Assembly: GCA_030840805.1 (NCBI GenBank)
Contig: JAVEDU010000097.1
Span: 1-61,868 of the forward strand
Source of the DNA: Actinomycetota bacterium
Lineage (GTDB): Bacteria; Actinomycetota; Actinomycetes; Mycobacteriales; HKI-0501
Direction of reading: 5' to 3'
DNA: 61,868 nucleotides
Position 1 is the stretch's first letter. Every line of letters begins with the position of its first letter. Positions 53,698-61,868 of the stretch are shown piece by piece. Under the pieces are notes generated by a model that searched no databases, was not told where the DNA came from, and saw only the letters and a list, made by a program, of their open reading frames with translations. A program made the position numbers and the translations under genes.

Positions 53698-53924
53698 CGG
53701 GACCGTAGGTAGTTCGCAGGTGCAGACCGTGAGGAGTGCGCACAAACACGCGCGCGGGGCGGAAGTCTGAATCGATGCCTGTGGGTCATCCCACAGGGTG
53801 GACAGCTGGCACCCCTCCCGCGCCGGTCTACTCTGTCGGAAATCACTCCACCCCGACCCCGCAGCCGGCCGTACGCGGAGCCGGGGATACTGACCGTCCC
53901 CACGGCGAGGAGAGCGAGAACTCG

Positions 53925-55760
53925 ATGACAGCCACGACCTCCGTTCCAGGTCTCGACGATGCCCCGACGACGCACGCCGAGCTCATTCGGTGGGTACACG
54001 AGGTCGTCGAGCTGACCACGCCGGACCGGGTGGTGTGGTGCGACGGTTCCGATGAGGAGTGGACCCGCCTGACCGACGAGCTCGTCGACGGTGGGACGTT
54101 CATCCGCCTGAACCAGCAGAAGAAGCCGAACTCCTTCCTGGCGCAGTCCGACCCGACCGACGTGGCGCGCGTCGAGGACCGGACGTACATCTGTTCCGTC
54201 GACGAGGCCGACGCCGGCCCGACGAACAACTGGATGGCCCCGGCCGAGATGAAGGCCGTCATGACCGACCTGTACCGCGGGTCGATGCGTGGCCGCACGA
54301 TGTACGTCATCCCCTTCTGCATGGGCCCGCTGGACGCCGAGAAGCCGATGTTCGGCGTGGAGATCAGCGACTCCGCGTACGTCGTCGCCTCGATGCGGAT
54401 CATGGCGCGGATGGGCTCGCACGTGCTGGAGCGGATGGGCGACGAGGCCGACTTCGTGCACGCCCTGCACTCTGTCGGCGCCCCGCTGGAGCCCGGCCAG
54501 GCCGACGTGGCGTGGCCGTGCAGCGACACGAAGTACATCACCCAGTTCCCGGAGGAGCGGCTCATCTGGAGCTTCGGCTCCGGGTACGGCGGCAACGCGC
54601 TGCTCGGCAAGAAGTGCTACTCGCTGCGCATCGCCTCGGCGATGGCGCGCGACGAGGGCTGGCTCGCCGAGCACATGCTGATCCTCAAGCTGACCAGCCC
54701 GGCCGGCAAGGTCGACTACATCGCGGCGGCGTTCCCGTCCGCGTGTGGCAAGACCAACCTCGCGATGCTCGAGCCGACCATCCCCGGCTGGAAGGTCGAG
54801 ACGCTCGGCGACGACATCGCCTGGATGCGGTTCGGCAAGGACGGCCGCCTGTACGCGGTGAACCCGGAGTTCGGCCTGTTCGGCGTGGCTCCCGGCACCG
54901 GCTGGGACACGAACCCGAACGCGATGCGCACGATCGCCAAGGGCAACTCCATCTTCACCAACGTCGCGCTCACGGACGACGGTGACATCTGGTGGGAGGG
55001 CATGACCGACGAGCCGCCCGCGCACCTGATCGACTGGAAGGGCCGCGACTGGACCCCCGAGTCGGGCGAGGTGTCGAGCCACCCGAACTCCCGCTTCTGC
55101 ACGCCGATCGAGCAGTGCCCGATCCTCGCGCCGGAGTACGAGATGGCCCGTGGCGTGCCGATCTCGGCGATCCTGTTCGGTGGCCGCCGCAAGACCACGA
55201 TCCCGCTCGTCGCCGAGGCCCGGGACTGGAACCACGGTGTCTACATGGGAGCGACGCTCTCCTCGGAGACGACCGCGGCCGCGACCGGCGCCGTCGGCGT
55301 CGTCCGCCGCGACCCGTTCGCGATGCTGCCGTTCATCGGTTACAACGCCGGTGACTACTTCCAGCACTGGGTCGAGATGGGCAAGGGCGGCACCGGCGAC
55401 GCCGCCAAGCTGCCGAAGATCTTCTATGTCAACTGGTTCCGCCGGGACTCCGACGGTGGCTTCCTCTGGCCCGGGTACGGCGAGAACGGCCGCGTGCTGA
55501 AGTACGTCATCGAGCGGCTCGAGGGCACCGTGGACGCGGTCGACACCCCGATCGGCCGGGTCCCCGCCGTGGGCGCCCTCGACGTGGACGGCCTGGACGT
55601 CACGACCGAGCAGATCGCCGCGGCGCTCGCGGTCGACGTCGAGGAGTGGAAGGCCGAGATCCCGCAGGTCACCGAGTGGTTCGAGAAGTTCGGGGACAAG
55701 CTCCCCACCGTTCTGTGGGCGGAGCTCGACGCCCTGAAGGCGCGCCTCGGCGTCGCCTGA
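53925..55760 (+). CDS. pckG: Phosphoenolpyruvate carboxykinase (GTP)
   Basis: 611-aa gluconeogenic enzyme converting oxaloacetate and GTP to PEP, CO2 and GDP. The kinase-1a P-loop with reactive Cys reads [12 protein letters not shown]; metal site [14 protein letters not shown] and [11 protein letters not shown] are intact; length is normal. ATG 53925 with GAGGAGAG upstream; an earlier frame from 53736 lacks the family pattern. Followed by a strong terminator hairpin. Confidence 0.97.
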   Translation: MTATTSVPGLDDAPTTHAELIRWVHEVVELTTPDRVVWCDGSDEEWTRLTDELVDGGTFIRLNQQKKPNSFLAQSDPTDVARVEDRTYICSVDEADAGPTNNWMAPAEMKAVMTDLYRGSMRGRTMYVIPFCMGPLDAEKPMFGVEISDSAYVVASMRIMARMGSHVLERMGDEADFVHALHSVGAPLEPGQADVAWPCSDTKYITQFPEERLIWSFGSGYGGNALLGKKCYSLRIASAMARDEGWLAEHMLILKLTSPAGKVDYIAAAFPSACGKTNLAMLEPTIPGWKVETLGDDIAWMRFGKDGRLYAVNPEFGLFGVAPGTGWDTNPNAMRTIAKGNSIFTNVALTDDGDIWWEGMTDEPPAHLIDWKGRDWTPESGEVSSHPNSRFCTPIEQCPILAPEYEMARGVPISAILFGGRRKTTIPLVAEARDWNHGVYMGATLSSETTAAATGAVGVVRRDPFAMLPFIGYNAGDYFQHWVEMGKGGTGDAAKLPKIFYVNWFRRDSDGGFLWPGYGENGRVLKYVIERLEGTVDAVDTPIGRVPAVGALDVDGLDVTTEQIAAALAVDVEEWKAEIPQVTEWFEKFGDKLPTVLWAELDALKARLGVA

Positions 55761-55774
55761 GCGACCGGCAGGTC

Positions 55775-55809
55775 CCGCTGCCCCCGTCCACCATGGACGG
55801 GGGCAGCGG
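55775..55809 (+). terminator. Terminator of pckG
   Basis: 15-bp perfect stem (55775-55789 with 55795-55809), 5-nt loop, 14 bp after the pckG stop. No U-tract. Confidence 0.8.
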
Positions 55810-55876
55810 TCGTACCGGGGCCCCTACCCGGCGGCCGGTCCGTGACGACGCCGCCGCGGAGTGCCAGAGTGGGGCC

Positions 55877-56692
55877 ATGGCGGAATCGGCGGGCGCGGTC
55901 GACCCGGGTACCGGCCCGGACCTCGGCGCCGACCTGGAGCTCGGCCTGGAGCTCGCCGACCTGGCCGACGCGATCACCCGGCGCTGGTGGCGCGACCCGG
56001 CGCTGTCGGTCCGGCGCAAGGCGGACGGCACGCCGGTCACGGCGGCCGACGAGCAGGTCGAGGAGGCACTCCGGGTCCGGCTGGCCGCCGCCCGGCCCGG
56101 TGACGCGATCCTGGGCGAGGAGCAGGGCCTGTCCGGGCCGTTCGGCACCCGGCGGACCTGGGTGATCGACCCGATCGACGGCACCACCCACTTCGCCCGC
56201 GGCCGGGCCGGGTTCGCGACGCTCATCTCGCTGCTCGTCGACGGCGTGCCGCTGGTGGGGATCGTGGCGATGCCGGCCCGGGAGATGCGCTGGTGGGGCG
56301 CCGTCGGACTGGACGCGGACTCCACGCACGGGCCGCTTCGGGTCTCGGCGGCCGCCGTGCCGGGGGACTCCTCCATCGCGGTCGGCGACCCGTTCGACTG
56401 GGACCAGGGCCGGCGGCGCGGCCTCGACGCGCTCCGCCGGACCGGCGCCGAGCTGTATCCGGCGGCCGACGTGGGCCTGTTCTGTGACGTCGCGGAGGGC
56501 CGCGCGGACGCGGCGCTCGCCCCGTCCGGCGCACTGTGGGACCTGGCCGCGCCGTACGCGCTCGTCACGGCGGCCGGTGGCAGGTGTACCGATCTGTCCG
56601 GTGCGTCCCGGGCGGACGGGGGGTCGCTGCTGGCGGCGGGCTCCGCGCTGCACCCGCGGGTGCTGGCGGCGTTCACCCCGGCATCGGACTGA
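55877..56692 (+). CDS. Inositol monophosphatase-family phosphatase (HisN-like)
   Basis: 271-aa metal-dependent sugar-phosphatase. Motifs: VTAADEQVEE, GEEQG, the metal loop IDPIDGTTHFARG and the substrate loop SGALWDLAAP. Could be histidinol-phosphatase (HisN) or inositol monophosphatase; sequence alone does not separate them. ATG 55877, with CAGAGT 6 nt before, possibly leaderless. Confidence 0.88.
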   Translation: MAESAGAVDPGTGPDLGADLELGLELADLADAITRRWWRDPALSVRRKADGTPVTAADEQVEEALRVRLAAARPGDAILGEEQGLSGPFGTRRTWVIDPIDGTTHFARGRAGFATLISLLVDGVPLVGIVAMPAREMRWWGAVGLDADSTHGPLRVSAAAVPGDSSIAVGDPFDWDQGRRRGLDALRRTGAELYPAADVGLFCDVAEGRADAALAPSGALWDLAAPYALVTAAGGRCTDLSGASRADGGSLLAAGSALHPRVLAAFTPASD

Positions 56693-56712
56693 GAGAGGGC
56701 CGCGGCGCGGCG

Positions 56713-56718
56713 TACGCT
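56713..56718 (+). promoter_or_regulatory. Leaderless -10 box for the Z-prenyl synthase gene
   Basis: TACGCT ends exactly 7 nt before GTG 56726. Confidence 0.55.
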
Positions 56719-56725
56719 GCCAGCC

Positions 56726-57493
56726 GTGGCACTGCGGGACCTCCTCTACTCCTTGTACGAGCGGCGGCTGACACGCGCCCTCGAGGGGCAGCCGGTCCCG
56801 CGACATGTCGGCGTCATCATGGACGGCAACCGGCGGTGGGCCCGGGAGATGGGCCTGGACGACCCGAGCCACGGTCACCGGGCCGGCGCGGAGAAGATCG
56901 AGCAGGTCCTCGGCTGGTGCCGGGACTCCGGTGTCGAGGTCGTCACGCTGTGGCTGCTCTCCACCGACAACCTGTCCCGGCCGACGGCGGAGCTCGCGCC
57001 GCTGCTCCGGATCATCGAGGGCGTCATCACGAACCTCGCCGCCGACGGCAAGCCGTGGGACGTGCGGGTCGTCGGCGCGCTGGACCTGCTGCCCGCGGAC
57101 ACCGCCCGGCTGCTCAAGGAGGCCGCGGACGGCACCGACGGCCGGTCCGGCCCGGTCGTGAACGTGGCGATCGGCTACGGCGGCCGCCGCGAGATCGCCG
57201 ACGCGGTGCGCTCGCTGCTCCAGGAGCACGTCTCCCGGGGCACCACGATCGAGGAGCTCGCGGAGGTCCTCGACGTGGACCACATCGGCGAGCACATGTA
57301 CACGCGCGGGCAGCCCGATCCGGACCTCGTGATCCGGACGAGCGGGGAACAGCGCCTCTCGGGGTTCCTGCTGTGGCAGAGCGCGCACAGCGAGTTCTAT
57401 TTCTGCGACGCGTACTGGCCGGCCTTCCGCCGCACGCATTTCCTGCGTGCGCTGCGTGACTACGCGAACCGGCACCGTCGCTTCGGCAGCTGA
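56726..57493 (+). CDS. Short-chain Z-isoprenyl diphosphate synthase (Rv1086-like)
   Basis: 255-aa cis-prenyltransferase: [16 protein letters not shown] with catalytic Asp, [41 protein letters not shown] and SEFYF. Position between hemolysin III and phoH2 and overall similarity point to the Rv1086 group, which makes Z,E-farnesyl diphosphate for the later long-chain synthase, rather than to the long-chain UppS itself. Confidence 0.92.
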   Translation: MALRDLLYSLYERRLTRALEGQPVPRHVGVIMDGNRRWAREMGLDDPSHGHRAGAEKIEQVLGWCRDSGVEVVTLWLLSTDNLSRPTAELAPLLRIIEGVITNLAADGKPWDVRVVGALDLLPADTARLLKEAADGTDGRSGPVVNVAIGYGGRREIADAVRSLLQEHVSRGTTIEELAEVLDVDHIGEHMYTRGQPDPDLVIRTSGEQRLSGFLLWQSAHSEFYFCDAYWPAFRRTHFLRALRDYANRHRRFGS

Positions 57494-57649
57494 CCGGCCT
57501 CACCCACCGGGTGTTCACCCATTGCCACCCGAACAGATTTGCGTGTCGGGCGACATGTCCCGGAGTTCCGGCGTAGTTTCCCGATCAGGCGACCCGGGGA
57601 CGTCCCGGTCGCCCGGGAGGCCCCACAGATGCTGCCGATCTCAGCGCGG

Positions 57650-57670
57650 GAGGGCCGGCACCCGGCCCTC
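57650..57670 (+). promoter_or_regulatory. Hairpin in the phoH2 upstream region
   Basis: GAGGGCCGG/CCGGCCCTC with a 3-nt loop. Falls between the prenyl synthase stop and phoH2; may terminate the former or fold in the phoH2 leader. Confidence 0.45.
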
Positions 57671-57734
57671 GGGGCGGGTCCCGGACACCCCCGACGACGC
57701 GGTCGCCGAGGTGCGCGGTCGCTGGAGCTGCCCC

Positions 57735-59051
57735 GTGAGCACACGTACCGATTCGGAGCCCGCTTCTAGGACGTTCGTCGTCGACACGTCCGTGCTGCTG
57801 TCCGACCCCGGCGCCCTCGCCCGGTTCGCCGAGCACGAGGTGGTCCTGCCCCTGGTGGTGATCAGCGAGCTGGAGGGCAAGCGGCACCATCCCGAGCTCG
57901 GCTGGTTCGCCCGGCAGTCCCTGCGGCTCCTCGACGACCTGCGGGTCCGGCACGGCAGGCTCGACATCCCGATCCCGGTCAACGACGCCGGCGGCACCGT
58001 GCGCGTCGAGCTGAACCACTCCGACCCGGGCGTGCTCCCGCCCGGCTTCCGTACCGACGCCAACGACCACCGCATCCTCGCCGTGGCGCTGAACCTGCGT
58101 GCCGCGGGTCACGACGTCGTCCTGGTCAGCAAGGACATGCCGCTGCGGGTCAAGGCCGCGGCGCTGGGCGTGGCGGCGGACGAGTTCCGGCACGAGCTGG
58201 TCACCGACACCGGCTGGTCCGGCCTGGTGGAGCTGGAGGTGTCCGAAGAGGACCTTGCCGCGCTGTACGGCGAGGAGAGCATCGACCTGGAACCGGCGCG
58301 GGAGCTGCCGTGCCACACCGGGCTGGTGCTGCTGTCCGGGCGCGGTTCCGCGCTGGGTCGCGTCCGTCCGGACAAGACGGTCCGCCTCGTACGCGGTGAC
58401 CGGGACGCGTTCGGTCTGCACGGACGCTCGGCGGAGCAGCGGATCGCGCTGGACCTGCTGCTGGACGACGAGGTGGGCATCGTCTCGCTCGGCGGCCGCG
58501 CCGGTACGGGCAAGTCCGCCCTGGCGCTGTGCGCGGGTCTCGACGCGGTGATGGAACGACGCAAGCACAAGAAGGTCATCGTGTTCCGTCCACTGTATGC
58601 AGTAGGTGGACAGGAGCTCGGCTACCTGCCGGGAAGCGAGACGGAGAAGATGTCACCGTGGGGGCAGGCGGTGTTCGACACGCTCGGCGCGCTGGTCTCC
58701 GAGGCCGTGGTCGAGGAGGTCATGGAGCGCGGGATGCTGGAGGTCCTGCCGCTCACCCACATCCGCGGGCGGAGCCTGCACGACGCGTTCGTGATCGTGG
58801 ACGAGGCCCAGTCGCTGGAGCGCGGTGTCCTGCTGACCGTCCTGTCCCGGCTCGGCCAGGGCTCGCGGGTCGTGCTGACCCACGACGTCGCCCAGCGGGA
58901 CAACCTGCGGGTGGGCCGGCACGACGGTGTCGCGGCCGTGATCGAGGCACTCAAGGGCCACCCGCTGTTCGCGCATGTGACGCTGACACGGTCCGAACGG
59001 TCCCCGATCGCCGCCCTCGTCACCGAGATGCTGGAGGGCCTGCCGCTCTGA
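57735..59051 (+). CDS. phoH2: PIN-PhoH RNA helicase/nuclease (PhoH2)
   Basis: 438 aa. PIN domain (1 to about 140) begins [14 protein letters not shown] with the acidic nuclease residues and later [12 protein letters not shown]. The PhoH P-loop ATPase has Walker [14 protein letters not shown] and Walker [12 protein letters not shown]. PhoH2 unwinds and cleaves RNA; length fits Rv1095 (433 aa). GTG 57735 gives the family N-terminus. In mycobacteria a small antitoxin-like phoAT frame precedes it; I do not see a convincing one here. Confidence 0.93.
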   Translation: MSTRTDSEPASRTFVVDTSVLLSDPGALARFAEHEVVLPLVVISELEGKRHHPELGWFARQSLRLLDDLRVRHGRLDIPIPVNDAGGTVRVELNHSDPGVLPPGFRTDANDHRILAVALNLRAAGHDVVLVSKDMPLRVKAAALGVAADEFRHELVTDTGWSGLVELEVSEEDLAALYGEESIDLEPARELPCHTGLVLLSGRGSALGRVRPDKTVRLVRGDRDAFGLHGRSAEQRIALDLLLDDEVGIVSLGGRAGTGKSALALCAGLDAVMERRKHKKVIVFRPLYAVGGQELGYLPGSETEKMSPWGQAVFDTLGALVSEAVVEEVMERGMLEVLPLTHIRGRSLHDAFVIVDEAQSLERGVLLTVLSRLGQGSRVVLTHDVAQRDNLRVGRHDGVAAVIEALKGHPLFAHVTLTRSERSPIAALVTEMLEGLPL

Positions 59052-59300
59052 ACGGGTGAACTTCCTGTCCTGTTCATGCCCCAGCGCCCGATTGGAAGGT
59101 GGCCAATCCCACGAACTTCCCGGTTTGTGTTCTGTTTCGGGCGCTCTCGGCGATGGTTATATGTGAACCGCTCCTGGCGTGCGCCCGAAGCTGACCGACA
59201 TCTTCCCCAGGTCGGCTGCGCACGCCTCGCCGCCACAAGTGGCACCCAAGGAGCGCCCGCCGTGCGCGGTAACAGCCCGGGAAGCCCGGGAGGTTGCCGC

Positions 59301-60059
59301 GTGCACGACGAAGGGAAGTCTGTGCGCCGGATATTCGTCCGGGGGTCGAACCTCGGCATCCGTGCCGTCGCCGTGGCCGTGCTGCTGCTCGGTCTCGTCG
59401 GTGGTCTGATTGCCGGGACCCAGAAGAGCAAGGCAGACACGCTCACCGCGACGGCCGTCGAGCCGGCCGCCCTCGCCACCGCGCCGGACGCTCCGTCCGA
59501 GCGTACGACCGAGCGTGACGCCAAGGTGTACGTGGCCGAGGTGCGGCAGTCCGCTTCCGCCCACGCGTACGCCGTGGTGCAGGCCAAGGCAAAGGCGAAG
59601 GCCGCCGCGGCCAAGGCCAAGGCCGCCGCCGAGGCGGCCAAGGCCAGGGCAGTGGCCGATCGGAAGGCGCGCGCCGAGCGTGCCTCCCGGTCCAGCAGCC
59701 GGTCGGTCACCTCGTCGGGCGGCAACGCCCCGCCGGTACCGGTCGACTGCAACCAGTACGGCGGCAACAAGGCCATCGGCTGCTCGCTGCTCGGGTGGGC
59801 CGGTTTCGCCACCAGTCAGATGAGCTGCCTGGAGCCACTGTGGACCCGGGAGAGCGGCTGGAACGAGCGGGCCGGCAACCAGAGTTCCGGCGCGTACGGC
59901 ATCCCGCAGGCGCTTCCCGGCAACAAGATGGCCAAGTACGGCTCCGACTGGGAGACCAACCCGGTCACCCAGGTCAAGTGGGGCCTGGACTACATCAAGG
60001 GCCGCTACGGCGACCCTTGTGGCGCCTGGTCCGCCTTCCAGTCCCAGGGCTGGAATTAG
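59301..60059 (+). CDS. Secreted lytic-transglycosylase-like cell-wall protein
   Basis: 252 aa. Signal anchor RAVAVAVLLLGLVGGLIAGT, an Ala/Lys-rich predicted coiled coil (about 85-130), a Ser-rich linker, then a C-terminal SLT-like domain with catalytic Glu in LWTRESGWNERAGNQSSGAYGIPQA and a closing YIKGRYGDPCGAW. Resembles actinobacterial aggregation-promoting-factor-like cell-wall enzymes. GTG 59301 has GGGAGG at proper spacing; earlier in-frame ATG at 59076 would bury the signal. Confidence 0.85.
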   Translation: MHDEGKSVRRIFVRGSNLGIRAVAVAVLLLGLVGGLIAGTQKSKADTLTATAVEPAALATAPDAPSERTTERDAKVYVAEVRQSASAHAYAVVQAKAKAKAAAAKAKAAAEAAKARAVADRKARAERASRSSSRSVTSSGGNAPPVPVDCNQYGGNKAIGCSLLGWAGFATSQMSCLEPLWTRESGWNERAGNQSSGAYGIPQALPGNKMAKYGSDWETNPVTQVKWGLDYIKGRYGDPCGAWSAFQSQGWN

Positions 60060-60757
60060 GACTCGGAAGCCAGTTCCGGCGCACGCCGCTCTCCCCACGG
60101 GTGGGCGGCGTCCGCCGTTCCGTACACCCGGCGCAGGCCGGCGAGGACCAGCCCCAGCGCGGGTCCGACGCCCAGCGCGAAGATCACGGTCCCGATTCCG
60201 ACCCGGCCGCCGAGCAGCCACCCCACGCTGAGGGCGCTCACCTCCAGGCCGGTCCGCACGACCGCGATCCGCCACCCGAGCCGCCGGTGCAGCCCGGTCA
60301 TCAGCCCGTCCCGCGGGCCCGGCCCGAGGTTCGCCGTGAGGTAGAGCGCGGAGCCCACCGCGAGGATCAGGACGCCGCCGACGACCTGGGCCAACTGGAC
60401 CGCGAACGCGTCCGGGGTCGGCAGGACCTGCAGCATCACGTCCATCCCCACCGAGATGACGATCGCGTTGAGGATCGTGCCCGCGCCGACACGTTCCCGC
60501 AGCGGGATCCACAGCAGCAGGATCACCGCGCTGACCAGGAACGTCGCCGCGCCGATCGTCAGCCGGGTGTGGACGTCGATGCCCTGGGCGAGGACCGCCC
60601 ACGGCGAGTTCCCGATCGTCGAGGCCACCAGCAGTGCCTCCCCGGTGGCGAACAACCACAGCCCGGCCACGAGTACGACCAGCGTCGGGGGGCGTACCGC
60701 CCACCGGGAGCCGACGGCGGACCAGGGGACGGCGGGGATCTCGCGGGCGCTGCTCAC
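60056..60757 (-). CDS. YczE/YitT-like integral membrane protein
   Basis: 233 aa, five or so membrane segments. LGPGPRDGLMTGL and the closing VGIGTVIFALGVGPALG are typical of the YczE family. Function not established. Start GTG overlaps the isochorismatase stop (GTGA); the last 4 bp overlap the convergent cell-wall gene. Confidence 0.85.
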   Translation of the reverse strand: MSSAREIPAVPWSAVGSRWAVRPPTLVVLVAGLWLFATGEALLVASTIGNSPWAVLAQGIDVHTRLTIGAATFLVSAVILLLWIPLRERVGAGTILNAIVISVGMDVMLQVLPTPDAFAVQLAQVVGGVLILAVGSALYLTANLGPGPRDGLMTGLHRRLGWRIAVVRTGLEVSALSVGWLLGGRVGIGTVIFALGVGPALGLVLAGLRRVYGTADAAHPWGERRAPELASES

Positions 60758-61341
60758 GCCGGGAGGAACCCCGGCGCCACCCGCTCCGATTCCCGGGCCA
60801 GCACCGCCGTGGTGCTCAGCGTCTCGGCGACGTGACCGTCCAGGTTCGCCGCGGTGGCCACGGTGAACTCCTCGGCCGTCACGAGCCGGCCCCCGGACGT
60901 GACCTCGTCGGACGTGTCGGTGGCGTCGAGCGCGAACAGCACGCGGTAGCCCAGGTCGCCGCCGAGCCGCGCGGTCGTCTCGCAGCAACGGTTGGTCTGG
61001 ATCCCGGCCACGACGAATTCGGTGATCCCGCGCCCGTCGAGCCAGCCGGCCAGGTCGTGGTCGCCGTGGAACGCCGAGTGCACCGACTTCGTGATCAGCA
61101 GGTCCGGCTCGATCCCGGCGAGGACCGGCTTGAACGTGGTCCCGGCGCCCACGAGAAGTGAGCCGGGCGTGGTGGACACGTGGCGGACCAGCACGATCGG
61201 CCGGCCGGCGGACCGCCAGCGGGCCGTGAGCCGGCCGATGTTCCGCTCCGCGCCGGGGTTGCCGCGGCGGCCCCAGGACGGGTCGTCGAAGCCGGTCTGG
61301 ACGTCGATCACGACGAGGGCGGTGTTCGGGGTGAGGGTCAT
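60754..61341 (-). CDS. Isochorismatase-family cysteine hydrolase
   Basis: 195 aa. Catalytic triad: Asp in VVIDVQTGF, Lys in ITKSVHSAFHG, Cys in GIQTNRCCETTARLG, with two adjacent Cys. The family includes nicotinamidases and N-carbamoyl hydrolases; substrate unclear. ATG 61341; divergent from the GlxA-type regulator 72 bp away, which probably controls it. Confidence 0.88.
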   Translation of the reverse strand: MTLTPNTALVVIDVQTGFDDPSWGRRGNPGAERNIGRLTARWRSAGRPIVLVRHVSTTPGSLLVGAGTTFKPVLAGIEPDLLITKSVHSAFHGDHDLAGWLDGRGITEFVVAGIQTNRCCETTARLGGDLGYRVLFALDATDTSDEVTSGGRLVTAEEFTVATAANLDGHVAETLSTTAVLARESERVAPGFLPA

Positions 61342-61412
61342 GTCCACGATCCTGCGGCGAACGGGTGCGCCGGACGAGTGGCACAAAGGACAGGTGTGGT
61401 CCGATTCCTGCC

Positions 61413-61868
61413 ATGCACACGGTCGGCCTGCTGCTCCTGCCCGACTGCCGGCCCTTCGAGGTCGGGGTCGCGATCGAGGTGTGGGGCATCGACCGCAGCG
61501 ACGACGGCGTACCGCGGACCGAACTGGTGACCGTGGGGCTGGAGCCGGGACCGGTGCCGCTCTCGCACGGCCTCGCCGCGGTCGCCGCCCGTTCCCTGGA
61601 CGCGCTGGCCGGATGCGATCTCGTGCTCGTACCCGGGCGGGAGGACTCCTTCGCGCCGGTGCCGGAGGAGGCGCTGGCGGCCCTCCGGGCGGTGGTCGCG
61701 GCCGGAGTGCCCGTGGCGTCGCTCTGCTCCGGTGCGGTCCTCCTGGCGCGGGCCGGTGTGCTCGACGGACGCCGGGCGACGACGCACTGGCGGATCGCCG
61801 ACCGGCTGGCCGCCGAGCACCCGGCGGGGCGGGGCGGCCCGGACGCCCGGGTCGTCGGCGCCGGCGCC
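61413..61868 (+). CDS. GlxA-type (DJ-1/PfpI + AraC) regulator, cut at the window end
   Basis: 152 residues visible, open at 61868. The DJ-1/PfpI-like domain starts VGLLLLPDCRPFEVGVAIEV and contains the nucleophile-elbow region ASLCSGAVLLARAGVLDGR followed by ATTHW. The AraC helix-turn-helix should lie beyond the edge. Divergent arrangement with an isochorismatase operon is common for these regulators. Confidence 0.85.
   Translation, partial: MHTVGLLLLPDCRPFEVGVAIEVWGIDRSDDGVPRTELVTVGLEPGPVPLSHGLAAVAARSLDALAGCDLVLVPGREDSFAPVPEEALAALRAVVAAGVPVASLCSGAVLLARAGVLDGRRATTHWRIADRLAAEHPAGRGGPDARVVGAGA

Noticed and set aside
59052-59300. Cyclic-di-AMP (ydaO) riboswitch upstream of the cell-wall transglycosylase gene, where many actinobacteria have one
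   Set aside because: I could not find the conserved ydaO core segments in this region.

Overview
The window is high-GC actinobacterial DNA: genes are packed with 4-bp overlaps, GTG starts are common, and several start codons sit 6-7 nt after a TAnnnT box, as leaderless genes do. Mycothiol S-conjugate amidase (mca) marks it as a mycothiol-using actinomycete. The order greA, mca, small membrane protein, DUF255 thioredoxin protein, hemolysin III, short-chain Z-prenyl synthase, phoH2 follows the Mycobacterium tuberculosis Rv1080c-Rv1086 and Rv1095 neighbourhood, but here it is spread over about 36 kb by inserted genes. A member of the Pseudonocardiales or a relative is my best guess; no rRNA or tRNA is present to settle it.

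Region 1 (1-3.3 kb) is a class III lanthipeptide cluster on the minus strand: a LanKC synthetase followed by three tandem, almost identical SapB/AmfS-type precursors with a variable glycine run, closed by a strong hairpin. Region 2 (3.6-21.4 kb) is mostly metabolism: a fused carboxyltransferase with a malonyl-CoA-synthetase-like enzyme, MsrA, cystathionine gamma-synthase, a GNAT enzyme, an amidase, an AAA+/VWA pair, a cytochrome P450, threonine ammonia-lyase with an ACT domain, a lipoprotein class B PBP, a DrrAB-type exporter and a beta-carbonic anhydrase. Region 3 (21.7-25.7 kb) holds a secreted GH114-like enzyme and the greA/mca locus, with a tiny lipoprotein-like gene and a membrane protein that appears frameshifted twice.

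Region 4 (25.7-47 kb) is the largest insertion. It carries a membrane GGDEF-EAL protein, a secreted M4 metalloprotease without its own stop before the neighbouring gene, MalQ, and a partner-switching set: a PAS/GAF/PP2C phosphatase and an RsbW-like ATPase facing a protein that fuses the same ATPase module to GAF and PP2C domains. Next comes a complete cobalt nitrile hydratase system: amidase, beta, alpha, activator and NiCoT cobalt permease, preceded by an ArsR repressor and an AmiC-like sensor fused to an SRPBCC domain. Two ArsR-type operators are visible, one over the -35 box of the structural operon.

Region 5 (47-61.9 kb) resumes the conserved block: DUF255 protein, an unusual fusion of a degraded asparagine synthetase with an F420:glutamate-ligase-like domain coupled to a HIT protein, a small membrane protein, a conserved RHH-like protein, hemolysin III, GTP-PEPCK, an inositol-phosphatase-family enzyme, short-chain prenyl synthase, PhoH2 and a secreted transglycosylase. 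It ends with a YczE-like membrane protein and an isochorismatase divergent from a GlxA-type regulator cut by the window edge. Long palindromes, several with TGATCA-containing ends, recur between genes throughout.
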